Below the pieces are notes generated by a model. That model saw only the letters and a program-made list of their open reading frames with translations, had not been told where the DNA came from and did not search any database. A stretch of 64,000 bases of DNA from Geobacter sp. SVR (GTDB taxonomy: Bacteria > Desulfobacterota > Desulfuromonadia > Geobacterales > Pseudopelobacteraceae), in contig NZ_AP024469.1 in assembly GCF_016865365.1 (NCBI RefSeq), positions 186,001 to 250,000 of the forward strand, in the 5' to 3' direction. Below, piece by piece: positions 8,506-16,915 of this stretch. The position numbers and the translations under genes were made by a program. Each line of letters begins with the position of its first letter. Within the stretch, counting starts at the first letter, position 1.

Positions 8506-8852
8506 ACGTTTGCTCCGTTTAGATTTGCTTTGATCTCATCCAAAGTAGGATATGCTCCGACCTTGATCACCTTGCCGCGCACGACAATAATAGGCAGGGC
8601 CTCCATTTGCTTCTCGCCCAGCAGTTTCATGACCTCGGCATTTCCTAAAAAGGCCCCGGAGTTGCTGCTCATTTGATAGCGTTCCACATGCAGATTTTCG
8701 CGCTGGAGGGACATTATCATTTCGTTTACATCCAGCAACAACTGGTCGAGAGCGGGTCCGCATAACCCGGTGGGACAGCACATCGGAGGGTCGAATAATT
8801 CCACGTCTGGCGGTGCAATTGAAGTTGACAAGGTGTTCGGCACAGGAGTCAT
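8502..8852 (-). CDS. arsD: ArsD metallochaperone (tail-less form)
   Basis: A 116-aa thioredoxin-fold arsenite chaperone. C25, C26 and C31 (MCCPTGLCGP) are the three cysteines that deliver As(III) to ArsA. Unlike the other two ArsD proteins in this window it has an N-terminal extension of about 14 residues and lacks the C-terminal CC pairs. AGGAGG precedes ATG 8852. It opens the arsD-arsA-ylbF-ylbF-flavoprotein operon. Confidence 0.93.
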   Translation of the reverse strand: MTPVPNTLSTSIAPPDVELFDPPMCCPTGLCGPALDQLLLDVNEMIMSLQRENLHVERYQMSSNSGAFLGNAEVMKLLGEKQMEALPIIVVRGKVIKVGAYPTLDEIKANLNGANV

Positions 8853-8929
8853 GACGTTTCGGCCTCCTTCAGCACCTGCAAGGGCAAGTGACAGTTTCTC
8901 TTTTAAATCGTTTTGCTACCTCGTGGAAA

Positions 8930-8965
8930 GCTACGCCAACCAGCGATCCATTAGGTTGGCGTAGC
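8930..8965. terminator. Perfect 12-bp inverted repeat between hsp20 and arsD
   Basis: Arms GCTACGCCAACC and GGTTGGCGTAGC are exactly complementary around a 12-base loop. It may terminate or attenuate the upstream chaperone transcript (only TTT follows on the minus strand) or act as an operator for arsD. Confidence 0.5.
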
Positions 8966-8986
8966 AATCAAACAGCAACCGTTCTT

Positions 8987-9385
8987 TTACGCCGCCTTGA
9001 TCGCTATCTTGTGCGGTTTGGCTGCCTCTGCCTTGGTAAGATGCAGGGTAAGAATTCCGCATTCGAATTCTGCTTTTACTTTCTTAAGGTCCAGGACCTC
9101 CGGGATGGTGAATTGGCGATAATATGGGGCCAGTTCGAATTCGGTATATACAGGCTGACCGCACATACTGCGCGATACCGGCGCGTTGATAGTCAGAACC
9201 CCATTATCCACATTGATATCGACGGTCTCTTTAGCGGCACCGGGGATATCGGCGGTCAAAGTCAGCCCGTTTTCTGTCTCTATGATATTGACCGATGGTT
9301 TGATGTAACGTTCACTGGCCCTGGTTTCTTCGCGGGTCTGGACACTTTTATCCTCATTGCGTGCAGTTATATTTTTGTCTGCCAT
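8987..9385 (-). CDS. Small heat-shock protein Hsp20
   Basis: 132 aa. An alpha-crystallin domain (about 28-115) with VDINVDNGVLTINA and ECGILTLHL strands, and a short C-terminal KIAIKA tail serving as the I-x-I anchor. Hsp20 oligomers hold unfolding proteins in the cytoplasm for DnaK. AGGAGG precedes ATG 9385, 52 bp after the other hsp20. Its C-terminal end exists as a decayed duplicate at 5076-5170. Confidence 0.92.
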   Translation of the reverse strand: MADKNITARNEDKSVQTREETRASERYIKPSVNIIETENGLTLTADIPGAAKETVDINVDNGVLTINAPVSRSMCGQPVYTEFELAPYYRQFTIPEVLDLKKVKAEFECGILTLHLTKAEAAKPHKIAIKAA

Positions 9386-9437
9386 GATGATAACCTCCTT
9401 TCATAGTGAAGCGTGTTAAGTGCTTACTGAAATCTGG

Positions 9438-9887
9438 TTACGAAAGTTTGATACCGATCTTTTTCGGTTTTGCATGTTCGGCCTTGGCAAGGCAAATGCT
9501 TAATATGCCATCAATGCACTCGGCTTCTATCTTGTTGGGGTCGATATCAGCCGGCAGTTCCACTGTTCTGGAGAACGTGCCTGAACCGAGTTCGCACCTG
9601 TGCACAGTCTGACCTTTCTGTTCATCAAACGGCTTCCGCTCGCCACTTATGGTGATGGTATCTCTCAGCACAGAAAGGTCGATCTGTTTCGGATCGACTC
9701 CGGGTACGAGCGCATTAACATACACATGGTCTTTGTCTTCACTGAGATTGACAAGAGGAAAACATCGTGAAGCTTCCTGTGAAAGGAATGTGGTTCCAAG
9801 CGGACGATTGAATCCATACCCCTGGAAGGCCTGGTTGATTTCCCTGCGCAAATTATCCATCTCTCTCAATAGATCCCAGCTTCTCAT
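9438..9887 (-). CDS. Small heat-shock protein Hsp20
   Basis: 149 aa. The N-terminus MRSWDLLREMDNLRREINQAF is typical of class-A bacterial Hsp20, followed by the alpha-crystallin domain (about 42-140) and a KKIGIKL tail with the I-x-I motif. ATG 9887 with AAGGAGG is chosen over an in-frame GTG at 9971, which overlaps another AAAGGAGG. That upstream site could alternatively translate a 23-codon TTG-started leader ending just before the gene. Confidence 0.92.
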   Translation of the reverse strand: MRSWDLLREMDNLRREINQAFQGYGFNRPLGTTFLSQEASRCFPLVNLSEDKDHVYVNALVPGVDPKQIDLSVLRDTITISGERKPFDEQKGQTVHRCELGSGTFSRTVELPADIDPNKIEAECIDGILSICLAKAEHAKPKKIGIKLS

Positions 9888-10082
9888 GTTTATTACCTCC
9901 TTGTTGTTATTGACGTTTCCTGCCTGCATAACCACGGTTTCGGTTTTACTTGTATTTCCTTCAATTACCACCTCCTTTCGGTCCAGTCATCATCTCGCAT
10001 TGTTCACCACAAGGAAAGTGTACGGCCACTTTGGTCAGATGCCGCTACATGGCCAAGAAGCGGCCGGATAACAGTCACACTC

Positions 10083-10472
10083 TTACCGACTAAGTATTTG
10101 CGCCGCTGCGAGGAGCCCGGCCTTGACGATCAGTTCCGCCGGGATAACCTCCAAGACCTCGCTCTCCACTGTCATGGTGCGGCAATCGTTGGGGCCGCAG
10201 ACCTCGCAGCACTGGCTCTGCCCGGTCTCCCCGCCGATCCATTCCTCCAGCAGTTTGCCATCGATCTGGATTCTGTTCGATTGAAGAGTGTCCTTTGCGA
10301 ACTGCTCAGCGTTCAGATCACTCTTTGCGAGGACGACTGTGATACCCAGCGGCGCGAGGGACTGGGTGAGGAGCGCTACGGCTTTTTCGACCTCGATTTC
10401 CGTAGACCCACAGCGGGGGCAGGTTTTCCCATCGTCCAATAGTCTCTGCCATGTGATAGATAGCGTTTTCAT
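10083..10472 (-). CDS. DUF2703 Cys-rich protein
   Basis: 129 aa. C18-x2-C21 (CPRC) near the N-terminus and a second cluster C88 C89, C92, C97 (CCEVCGPNDC) suggest zinc or soft-metal binding on a thioredoxin-like core. DUF2703 proteins have no settled function and commonly occur near metal or mercury/arsenic genes. ATG 10472 is preceded by AAAGGAG; the longer frame to 10547 is rejected. It lies between dnaK and the hsp20 pair. Confidence 0.75.
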   Translation of the reverse strand: MKTLSITWQRLLDDGKTCPRCGSTEIEVEKAVALLTQSLAPLGITVVLAKSDLNAEQFAKDTLQSNRIQIDGKLLEEWIGGETGQSQCCEVCGPNDCRTMTVESEVLEVIPAELIVKAGLLAAAQILSR

Positions 10473-10493
10473 GAGGTTCTCCTTTCTGCAAAT

Positions 10494-10512
10494 ACTTGCA
10501 CACCGTGCAAGT
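10494..10512. promoter_or_regulatory. Palindrome upstream of the DUF2703 gene
   Basis: ACTTGCAC-ACC-GTGCAAGT is a perfect 8-bp inverted repeat 22 bp upstream of the start codon. Size and place suit a dimeric repressor. It resembles but does not match the HspR HAIR spacing (CTTG-N9-CAAG here, N13 in HAIR). Confidence 0.4.
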
Positions 10513-10610
10513 GTCTTTAAATGCTCTCTTTTCTCTCGGCTTCTCATAAATTCAGACCATTCTAAAATTTGGTAGGAAGATCATGTTTGGCTATGTATGC
10601 ATGGACATGA

Positions 10611-12539
10611 CTACTTCTTGTCGCTCTTCACTTCGTCAAATTCAGCGTCTACCACGTTGTCATTAATGGGTTTTGAGCCCCCCGGTCGCTCTGCTGCGCC
10701 GCAGGAAGTGCCGCAGTCCCCGCCTCCGCAGCCAGATTCCTTTGGGTACATGGCCTCGGCCAGTTTGTGAGCCGATTGGGCAAGAGCTTCGGTGGCCTTT
10801 TTGATAGCTTCGGCGTCTTCGACTTCCATGAGCTTTTTCAGTTCGGACAGCTTGTTTTCGATGTTGTCCTTTTCCAAGGTGCCGATCTTGTCGCCAAACT
10901 CCTTGACTGACTTCTCGGTGCTGTAGATCATGGTGTTGGCATGATTACGTGCTTCGATCACCTCACGCTTCTTTTTATCCTCATCAGCATGAGCCTCGGC
11001 GTCTCGGACCATCTTGTTGATCTCTTCTTTGGACAGGCCAGACGATGCGGTGATCCTGATCGACTGTTCCTTGCCGGTGCCGAGATCCTTGGCAGAAACA
11101 TGCACTATGCCGTTAGCGTCTATGTCGAAGGTCACTTCGATCTGCGGAATGCCGCGCGGTGCTGGCGGGATGCCGGTCAGTTCGAAGTTGCCAAGGGTCT
11201 TGTTGTTGAGTGACATTTCGCGCTCACCTTGCAAAACATGGATCGAAACCGCTGCCTGGTTGTCGGCGGCGGTCGAAAAAACCTGGCTCTTGCGACAAGG
11301 GATGGTAGTGTTCTTTTCGATCAGTCTGGTCATGACGCTGCCCAAGGTTTCGATACCGAGTGAGAGCGGGGTCACATCCAGCAGAAGGACGCCCTTGACC
11401 TCACCTATAAGAACGCCGCCCTGGATAGCAGCGCCGATGGCAACCACCTCGTCGGGGTTGACACCCTTGCTGGGTATCTTGCCAAAGACGTTCTCTACCA
11501 TTTTCTGAACAGCCGGCATGCGGGTCATGCCGCCTACCAGCAGGACCTCATCAATCTCGTTGGCAGACAGCCCGGCATCCTTGAGCGCAGTTCGGCAGGG
11601 GCCGTCAAGCTTGGTCAGCAGATTGGCACAGATCGACTCCAGCTTGGCACGAGAGAGTTTAAGTATCAGGTGCTTCGGCCCTGAGGCATCGGCAGTTATG
11701 AAGGGCAGATTGATGTCGGTCTCCATTGATGTAGACAGTTCGCATTTGGCTTTTTCTGCTGCTTCCTTCAGGCGTTGCAAGGCCATATTGTCGCCGCGCA
11801 GATCGATGCCCTGGTCTTTTTTGAATTCATCTGAGATCCAGTCAATGACCAGCTGATCGAAATCCTCGCCCCCCAGGAACGTGTCACCGTTGGTGGATTT
11901 GACTTCGAAGACGCCGTCACCCACTTCCAGAATAGAGATGTCGAAGGTGCCCCCTCCCAGGTCGAATACGGCTATTTTCTCATCCTTTTTCTTGTCGAGC
12001 CCGTATGCCAGAGCGGCTGCTGTCGGTTCGTTGATGATGCGCAGGACGTTTAATCCTGCGATTTTCCCGGCATCTTTGGTGGCCTGACGCTGGGAATCGT
12101 CGAAATAGGCCGGTACGGTAATGACCGCATCGGTAACCGTACTCCCCAGGTGATCCTCGGCGGTTTTTTTCATCTTCTGCAGAACCATGGCTGAGATCTC
12201 CGGTGGGGAATAGTGCTTGCCGCGAACCTCAACCCAGGCATCTCCGTTGTCTGCCTTGACGATCTTGAAAGGGGAGTTAGCGATATCCTTTTTGACCGCT
12301 TCCGTATCGAACTTGCGTCCAATTAGCCGTTTTATTGAATAGAGGGTGTTTTCCGGATTGGTGACCGCCTGTCGTTTGGCCTGCTGCCCCACCAGACGTT
12401 CCCCATTCTCTGAAATTGCCACCATCGAAGGAGTTGTGCGGCCCCCCTCGGAGTTGGCGATAACGACCGGCTCACCACCCTCCATGATCGAGACGCAGGA
12501 ATTGGTTGTTCCGAGATCAATCCCGATTACTTTACTCAT
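10611..12539 (-). CDS. dnaK: DnaK (Hsp70) with Cys-rich tail
   Basis: 642 aa. The ATPase domain starts [16 protein letters not shown], with phosphate loop [13 protein letters not shown] and hinge [11 protein letters not shown]; substrate and lid domains follow. The usual acidic tail ([11 protein letters not shown]) is preceded by an unusual insertion [14 protein letters not shown] with C604, C609 and C613. It folds proteins with DnaJ and GrpE in the cytoplasm. Here it follows cbpM and dnaJ instead of grpE, suggesting a stress-specific second DnaK set. No CIRCE element was seen upstream. Confidence 0.95.
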   Translation of the reverse strand: MSKVIGIDLGTTNSCVSIMEGGEPVVIANSEGGRTTPSMVAISENGERLVGQQAKRQAVTNPENTLYSIKRLIGRKFDTEAVKKDIANSPFKIVKADNGDAWVEVRGKHYSPPEISAMVLQKMKKTAEDHLGSTVTDAVITVPAYFDDSQRQATKDAGKIAGLNVLRIINEPTAAALAYGLDKKKDEKIAVFDLGGGTFDISILEVGDGVFEVKSTNGDTFLGGEDFDQLVIDWISDEFKKDQGIDLRGDNMALQRLKEAAEKAKCELSTSMETDINLPFITADASGPKHLILKLSRAKLESICANLLTKLDGPCRTALKDAGLSANEIDEVLLVGGMTRMPAVQKMVENVFGKIPSKGVNPDEVVAIGAAIQGGVLIGEVKGVLLLDVTPLSLGIETLGSVMTRLIEKNTTIPCRKSQVFSTAADNQAAVSIHVLQGEREMSLNNKTLGNFELTGIPPAPRGIPQIEVTFDIDANGIVHVSAKDLGTGKEQSIRITASSGLSKEEINKMVRDAEAHADEDKKKREVIEARNHANTMIYSTEKSVKEFGDKIGTLEKDNIENKLSELKKLMEVEDAEAIKKATEALAQSAHKLAEAMYPKESGCGGGDCGTSCGAAERPGGSKPINDNVVDAEFDEVKSDKK

Positions 12540-12634
12540 ATTGCTTAACCCCCCTTTCGATTATTCGTTGTTGACTTTGCGGAAGATCACTCGTCCATAT
12601 AAATATTCTATCGAAATGAGATGAGCTCGCCTTT

Positions 12635-12973
12635 TCAATGGTGACGCAAGAAGCGCAACTCGGAGCGCAGACGTTCCACCTCTTCGATCAGTTCGAACAC
12701 GGTTTTGATCATGGCCAGATCCAGACCGTGACAGGAACGCACGTGTTCAATGCGCCGAACGGTGTAGATCGCTTCTTCCGTAAATGCCATGACGCCATAC
12801 GGCGGCTGAAAAACAGAACGTATAAAACCGGCACGGCAGTAGATCAGAATTGAACGACGGGGTACACCAGCGATACGGGCAGCTGCATCGAGGCTGTACA
12901 GGAGGTCCGGTTTCGGCTGAAACAACTCCAGTGACATATGCGAGGGGCTGTCTGAATCATTTCGTTTACACAT
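12635..12973 (-). CDS. cbpM: CbpM-like MerR-type chaperone modulator
   Basis: 112 aa with a MerR-like helix-turn-helix (YSLDAAARIAGVPRRSILIYCRAGFI, about 26-51) and a C-terminal helix EVERLRSELRFLRHH. CbpM proteins bind the J domain of CbpA and restrain it; some act as HspR-like regulators. It sits between dnaJ and dnaK. The first 130 bp overlap the dnaJ frame; a later ATG at 12937 (MSLELFQPK) is an alternative start. Confidence 0.8.
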   Translation of the reverse strand: MCKRNDSDSPSHMSLELFQPKPDLLYSLDAAARIAGVPRRSILIYCRAGFIRSVFQPPYGVMAFTEEAIYTVRRIEHVRSCHGLDLAMIKTVFELIEEVERLRSELRFLRHH

Positions 12974-13893
12974 GGTGCACTCCTCGGTTTAAACGTCGAA
13001 AGTCCAGCTAACTGCTCCCACAGAGCTTTTTCTTTCGAATTAAGAACTGCCGGAACCTGGATCTTGGCAATAGCGTGCAAGTCGCCCCGCATCCCGTTTC
13101 CCGTGGGCAATCCCTTGCCACGCAGACGGAATTCGCGATCAGCAGTTGTGCCTGGCGGCACTTTCAAGGCTACCGTTCCATCAAGCGTCGTGATGTGGAC
13201 GGTTGCGCCAAGCACCGCTTCCCATGGAGACAACTCCAGATCAAAATACAAGTTGGCACCCTGTACCCGGAAATCAGGATGTTTGGCGAACTGGACACGC
13301 AAATAAAGGTCACCGGCATTACCTCCGCCACTACCTTCCTGCCCTTTGCCACAGAGACGGATGAGCTGTGCTTCCCGCACTCCTGGTGGTATTTTTACCC
13401 GCAATGTCTGCAGAGACACTTGCCCGCTGCGCGAATCGACACGTTGCAGATTGATCGTGCGCATCGAACCGTGCAAGGCTTCAGCAAGCGTTACCAGAAT
13501 GTCACTCTCGATATCCTGCCCCCGCTGAGCAAATGAGCCACCGGGCGGGTGGACGCGACTGCCGAAGAACTGCTCAAAGAAATCACTGAAGCCCGTGCCT
13601 TCGAAATGGAATTCGGAGCCATTTTCCGCACCTCTTCGAAATCCGCTTGATTGCCGTTCGGGTCGGTTCCAGTCTGCTCCCAGAGCATCATACTTCCGCC
13701 GTTTATCAGGGTCGCTGAGAACCTCATTGGCCTCGTTGATTTCCTTAAATTTTATTTCTGAGGCAGTCTTGTCTTTGGCTATATCAGGATGGTGTTTACG
13801 AGCCAGACTCCGGAAGGCTTTCTTGATTTCCGCGTCGCTCGCATTTGAGCTCACGCCGAGAATGTCATAATAGTTCTTGAACTCAACGGGCAT
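12844..13893 (-). CDS. CbpA-type DnaJ co-chaperone
   Basis: 349 aa. J domain at about 7-72 with H35-P36-D37, a Gly/Phe linker, then two beta-barrel substrate domains and no zinc finger, as in CbpA. The family normally ends near LAGLSTFKPR (about residue 310). Here the frame runs about 40 residues further, out of frame with the start of cbpM. That is either a true extension or the result of a small frameshift. ATG 13893 has AGGAG upstream; the 26-codon extension to 13971 has no ribosome site. Confidence 0.88.
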   Translation of the reverse strand: MPVEFKNYYDILGVSSNASDAEIKKAFRSLARKHHPDIAKDKTASEIKFKEINEANEVLSDPDKRRKYDALGADWNRPERQSSGFRRGAENGSEFHFEGTGFSDFFEQFFGSRVHPPGGSFAQRGQDIESDILVTLAEALHGSMRTINLQRVDSRSGQVSLQTLRVKIPPGVREAQLIRLCGKGQEGSGGGNAGDLYLRVQFAKHPDFRVQGANLYFDLELSPWEAVLGATVHITTLDGTVALKVPPGTTADREFRLRGKGLPTGNGMRGDLHAIAKIQVPAVLNSKEKALWEQLAGLSTFKPRSAPCVNEMIQTAPRICHWSCFSRNRTSCTASMQLPVSLVYPVVQF

Positions 13894-14204
13894 GACCGGC
13901 TCCTGATCAAGCAGGGTGACACATTGCATCCGCATTAGCGAATATATTTTACTATATCGCTGCTTTTTCAACTTGCAACAATAAATTATGAATAATTAAT
14001 AAAGAGCTATGGAGTAGTACCCGGAGAGAAATAAATTTGGCAAGACTATGAGGATAAACTGTTGGTAAGTAATTGTTCAGTCCAGTAAAGTAAGAGTTCT
14101 GCTGGTGTGGCAAAAAAGGCAGTGCCGTTCCTGCGTAAAAATCTGCATCCCCTCCCGAGAAAAGCCCCGAAATGCCGATGTCAGAAGGAAATGCAAGACA
14201 TCAC
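13894..14204. other. Non-coding gap between ccdA and dnaJ
   Basis: About 310 bp, AT-rich in its left half. It contains the putative dnaJ promoter described separately. I see no ORF, repeat or RNA gene in the remainder. Confidence 0.5.
13937..13971 (-). promoter_or_regulatory. Putative dnaJ promoter with operator-like palindrome
   Basis: On the minus strand TTGAAA (13971-13966) is followed after 17 bp by AATATA (13948-13943), a weak sigma-70-like pair. An imperfect inverted repeat AGCGAATATA/TATATCGCT (13937-13961, one bulge) covers the -10 region. This is pattern-based only. Confidence 0.3.
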
Positions 14205-14933
14205 TTATTTGGGCAGAAAAAGCATGTTGGCATAGCCGGAAAGGAGTGAAAGCCAGTTGGTAAATATCAGTATTCCTACTAACACAAGAAACAGTCCGGT
14301 GATGATCTCAAAGATGCGAATATATCGCTTGAATCGGTTGAATAAAATGATGAAGCGATGAAGCGCCAGGGAGGAGACCAAAAATGGAATCCCCAGGCCG
14401 ATGGAGTAGAGCAGCAACAGCACAATCCCTTGCCCCACTTTTCCCTCTGTGGCCGCGATCATCAGGATCGATCCTAGGATTGGGCCGATACAGGGTGTCC
14501 AGCCGGCAGCAAAGGCCAGGCCCACCAGGAAACTTCCCAGATAACCGGCAGGCTTGTGACGGATGTTGATCCGTTTCTCCCCAAGCAGCCAGAGTATTGG
14601 TAAAAGACCGGCGACATGCAGACCAAACATAATTACAAGCAGACCGCCAGTTTTGCGGATTATGGACATATGCTCCTGAAGGAACGAGCCAAGAAGTGTA
14701 GCGGAGGCTCCCAGGAGAACAAATACGAATGTAAATCCCGAAATGAAAGCCAGGGAATGCAGTATCGTTTTCTGACGAACGACATGGCCAGGGCGTTCAT
14801 TCTGAAGGTCACCAAGAGAAAGGCCGGTGATGTAGGTAATGTATGAGGGTATCAGGGGAAGCACGCAGGGGGATAGAAAGGATAGTAGTCCTGCCACAAA
14901 TGCACTCAGATAGGTTATTGATTGTGATTCCAT
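14205..14933 (-). CDS. ccdA: CcdA cytochrome c biogenesis / thiol-reductant transporter
   Basis: 242 aa with six membrane helices. The paired cysteines are in FLSPCVLPLIPSYI and AAGWTPCIGPILG, the CcdA signature. CcdA carries electrons from cytoplasmic thioredoxin to periplasmic thiol proteins. It is the last gene of the MarR-thioredoxin-VKOR set and starts right at the stop of the VKOR-DsbA gene (an adjacent GTG at 14936 is an alternative). Confidence 0.93.
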   Translation of the reverse strand: MESQSITYLSAFVAGLLSFLSPCVLPLIPSYITYITGLSLGDLQNERPGHVVRQKTILHSLAFISGFTFVFVLLGASATLLGSFLQEHMSIIRKTGGLLVIMFGLHVAGLLPILWLLGEKRINIRHKPAGYLGSFLVGLAFAAGWTPCIGPILGSILMIAATEGKVGQGIVLLLLYSIGLGIPFLVSSLALHRFIILFNRFKRYIRIFEIITGLFLVLVGILIFTNWLSLLSGYANMLFLPK

Positions 14934-14935
14934 CA

Positions 14936-15949
14936 CTACTTTTTGCCAACCTCAAGAAGCGCAGACTGGATAGCTTGAAGTGTTATTTGCTTGTCGCCGA
15001 CAAGGATCTTTTTCCTCCCGGTTTTAGAGTGCGTCACTACTACTGAAGGGGTGGCAGTGACGCCGAAGCCTCGATAGGTAGTGAGGTTGGTCTGAAGGCC
15101 GTAAAGGATGTCAGCGTAGTTCATCTGCCGCAAAGTAACACCAAGTGGAGCTACCACCTCTTGAACCTGTTCGGCCGTCGGAGTTTTTGTTTTCATTGCA
15201 AGTGTTGCCAGGGCGGCGCGCAGTTTTGGGTACTTCTCTTTTTCAAAAGCCAGAAATTGCAGATTGTACGGGGTGAAGTTGTTAGTCTCCGCATGGATTG
15301 GGTAGTCGATGAAGGCTACACGGGCATCGCTAGCCACCTGGCTATAAATCTGCGCGATACGAGGCTCCACCTTTCGACAGACAGGACAGAACCAATCACT
15401 GATGAAGTAGACTGTCACCGGACTCTTTTCGTTGCCCAGGTAAAAATCAAGAGCTGCCTGGCTCTCTCTGACAACACCGAATGTGGCGGTGATAGTGCCC
15501 ACAACAAGCGCCACGATCATGACGGCAATACGATTGAATCTGTTTTTCACTGTTTTACTCCTTAATGATTCATATAGCAGGACACCACAGCCCAGGTAGA
15601 CTGTCGCCGCAATGGTCAGACAGATAGGGCACCACTTTCCGATTTCGTACTTTTGCAGCCAGATAAAATGCAGTTCAGCCCCGGCAGCGCCAAACAGTAG
15701 CAGCGACAGGATCAAGCGCGCAATGGGCAACCGGTTTCGAACGGCAAGAATCACCAGCACAGTCGCAAAAAAGGCCAGTCCGAACAAGCCGAAATTAAGT
15801 CCGAAAATGGTATATTTTGCGTTCTCGCTGCATGCCTCGGTGCAGATTTCAAGAAGATCCATAAGTGACAGAGCAAAGCCTGCAATGACAGCAAGCCAGA
15901 GGATTCCCGAAGTCACCCGGTTCTGCCCCCCTTGAAGAGAGGATTTCAT
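14936..15949 (-). CDS. VKOR-DsbA-type fusion protein
   Basis: 337 aa. The N-terminal half has four to five membrane helices with the VKOR Cys pattern C36, C40 and C107-P-I-C110. The C-terminal half is a periplasmic thioredoxin/DsbA-like domain with C188-P-V-C191 and a cis-Pro loop VTATPSVVV. VKOR proteins use quinone to make disulfides, so this is a self-contained disulfide-forming oxidase. Its pairing with a reducing CcdA/thioredoxin in one operon is notable. It overlaps the upstream thioredoxin by 4 bp. Confidence 0.9.
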   Translation of the reverse strand: MKSSLQGGQNRVTSGILWLAVIAGFALSLMDLLEICTEACSENAKYTIFGLNFGLFGLAFFATVLVILAVRNRLPIARLILSLLLFGAAGAELHFIWLQKYEIGKWCPICLTIAATVYLGCGVLLYESLRSKTVKNRFNRIAVMIVALVVGTITATFGVVRESQAALDFYLGNEKSPVTVYFISDWFCPVCRKVEPRIAQIYSQVASDARVAFIDYPIHAETNNFTPYNLQFLAFEKEKYPKLRAALATLAMKTKTPTAEQVQEVVAPLGVTLRQMNYADILYGLQTNLTTYRGFGVTATPSVVVTHSKTGRKKILVGDKQITLQAIQSALLEVGKK

Positions 15950-16341
15950 TTCATCCCTGCGGCCGTAAGTTCTTTCAGGATGTCAGCTTTGTCCAAGAAG
16001 CCGATATGCCGCTTTACTTCCTTGCCTTTGGCATCGAAAAAAATCTGCGTCGGCATCATCTGGATTCTATATGGACTTGCCACATCCCGAGACTCGTTGA
16101 GGTCGGAAAACAGAACATTGGCTTTGCCTTTAAGCTCATTGTTCAGTTCTTCCAGAATCGGCGCCATCCTTTTGCAGGGGATGCAACTGCGGGCGCCAAA
16201 GTCAGCCACAGTCGGCTTACCCGAGGCCAGGGCAGCACGGATGGTAAATACGTTGGCTGAGGGGAGTCCGGCGGCAAAAGAAAAAACAGGGAACAAAAGG
16301 AATGCTACAGTGACAAAAGATAATCGGAGAACAGACTTCAT
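15946..16341 (-). CDS. Exported thioredoxin-family protein
   Basis: 131 aa with a signal peptide (about 1-23), then a thioredoxin fold with C53-I-P-C56 (SCIPCKRMAP) and cis-Pro IQMMPTQIFF. It is expected to act as a periplasmic thiol reductant fed by CcdA. It is a clear paralogue of the thioredoxin in the amplified module (24484-24867), sharing CIPCK and PTQIFF. GGGAGG precedes ATG 16341; the upstream extension to 16452 would overlap marR. Confidence 0.9.
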   Translation of the reverse strand: MKSVLRLSFVTVAFLLFPVFSFAAGLPSANVFTIRAALASGKPTVADFGARSCIPCKRMAPILEELNNELKGKANVLFSDLNESRDVASPYRIQMMPTQIFFDAKGKEVKRHIGFLDKADILKELTAAGMK

Positions 16342-16384
16342 AAGCCTCCCTGGGATGAAATGAAGTTGATTACTCTGGCCCTTT

Positions 16385-16855
16385 TTACTTGCAACATACA
16401 ATATTAATGTCTTGGTTCCTGTCTGACTTGCCAGTGGTAGCCATGGAATCATTCAAAAACTCCAGTGAGCGTGCCACCGTTTCCTGCTCAAAACGACTCA
16501 TTCTTTCAAATATTCCTGCAGTCCGTTTTGCGATGTAATTGTCAATCGAGCATAATACCTCAACTCCTGCAGGGGTCAAATCCAGAAGGCTTACCCTCCG
16601 GTCGTAGGGTGAAGCTCGCCTGATTACGAGTTTTTTAGCCTCCATTTTCTTAACCTGGCGGCTGAATGTGGTAATATCCACGCCCAACTCCTCGGCTATC
16701 TGCTGCATTGATGAGCCGGGGCGTCTACTCACTTCACGAAGTATACTGCAATGAGTCATGGAGACCTGCTCGCCGCAGCACTCGTCGCAACATGAGGCAT
16801 TTAAATGACTGTAGCGTCGGAAAAGTATCCGCAATTGCTCTATGAACAGCTCCAT
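16385..16855 (-). CDS. MarR-family regulator, Cys-rich
   Basis: 156 aa. A winged helix-turn-helix (about 50-115; SMQQIAEELGVDITTFSRQVKKME is the recognition region, wing SPYDRR). The N-terminus holds CCDECC (22-27) and the protein ends VCCK, so vicinal thiols could sense metalloid or oxidation. It heads the thioredoxin-VKOR-ccdA operon and probably controls it. A palindrome lies 10 bp upstream of the start. Confidence 0.88.
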   Translation of the reverse strand: MELFIEQLRILFRRYSHLNASCCDECCGEQVSMTHCSILREVSRRPGSSMQQIAEELGVDITTFSRQVKKMEAKKLVIRRASPYDRRVSLLDLTPAGVEVLCSIDNYIAKRTAGIFERMSRFEQETVARSLEFLNDSMATTGKSDRNQDINIVCCK

Positions 16856-16865
16856 TTACCTTTTT

Positions 16866-16880
16866 CCTGTAATGTACAGG
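16866..16880. promoter_or_regulatory. Candidate MarR operator
   Basis: CCTGTA-ATG-TACAGG, a perfect 6-bp inverted repeat immediately upstream of marR and overlapping its ribosome-site region. Autoregulation by the adjacent gene product is the simplest reading. Confidence 0.4.
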
Positions 16881-16915
16881 CTGGGGAAGAGGACCTTCTC
16901 CACCCGCGTACTTCA

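Noticed and set aside
10083-10547. Longer 154-aa start for the DUF2703 protein
   Set aside because: It would read through the palindrome at 10494-10512; ATG 10472 has a good ribosome site.
8853-13971. CIRCE or HAIR heat-shock operators near hsp20/dnaK/dnaJ
   Set aside because: Neither TTAGCACTC-N9-GAGTGCTAA nor CTTGAGT-N7-ACTCAAG was seen; the palindrome at 10494 has different spacing.
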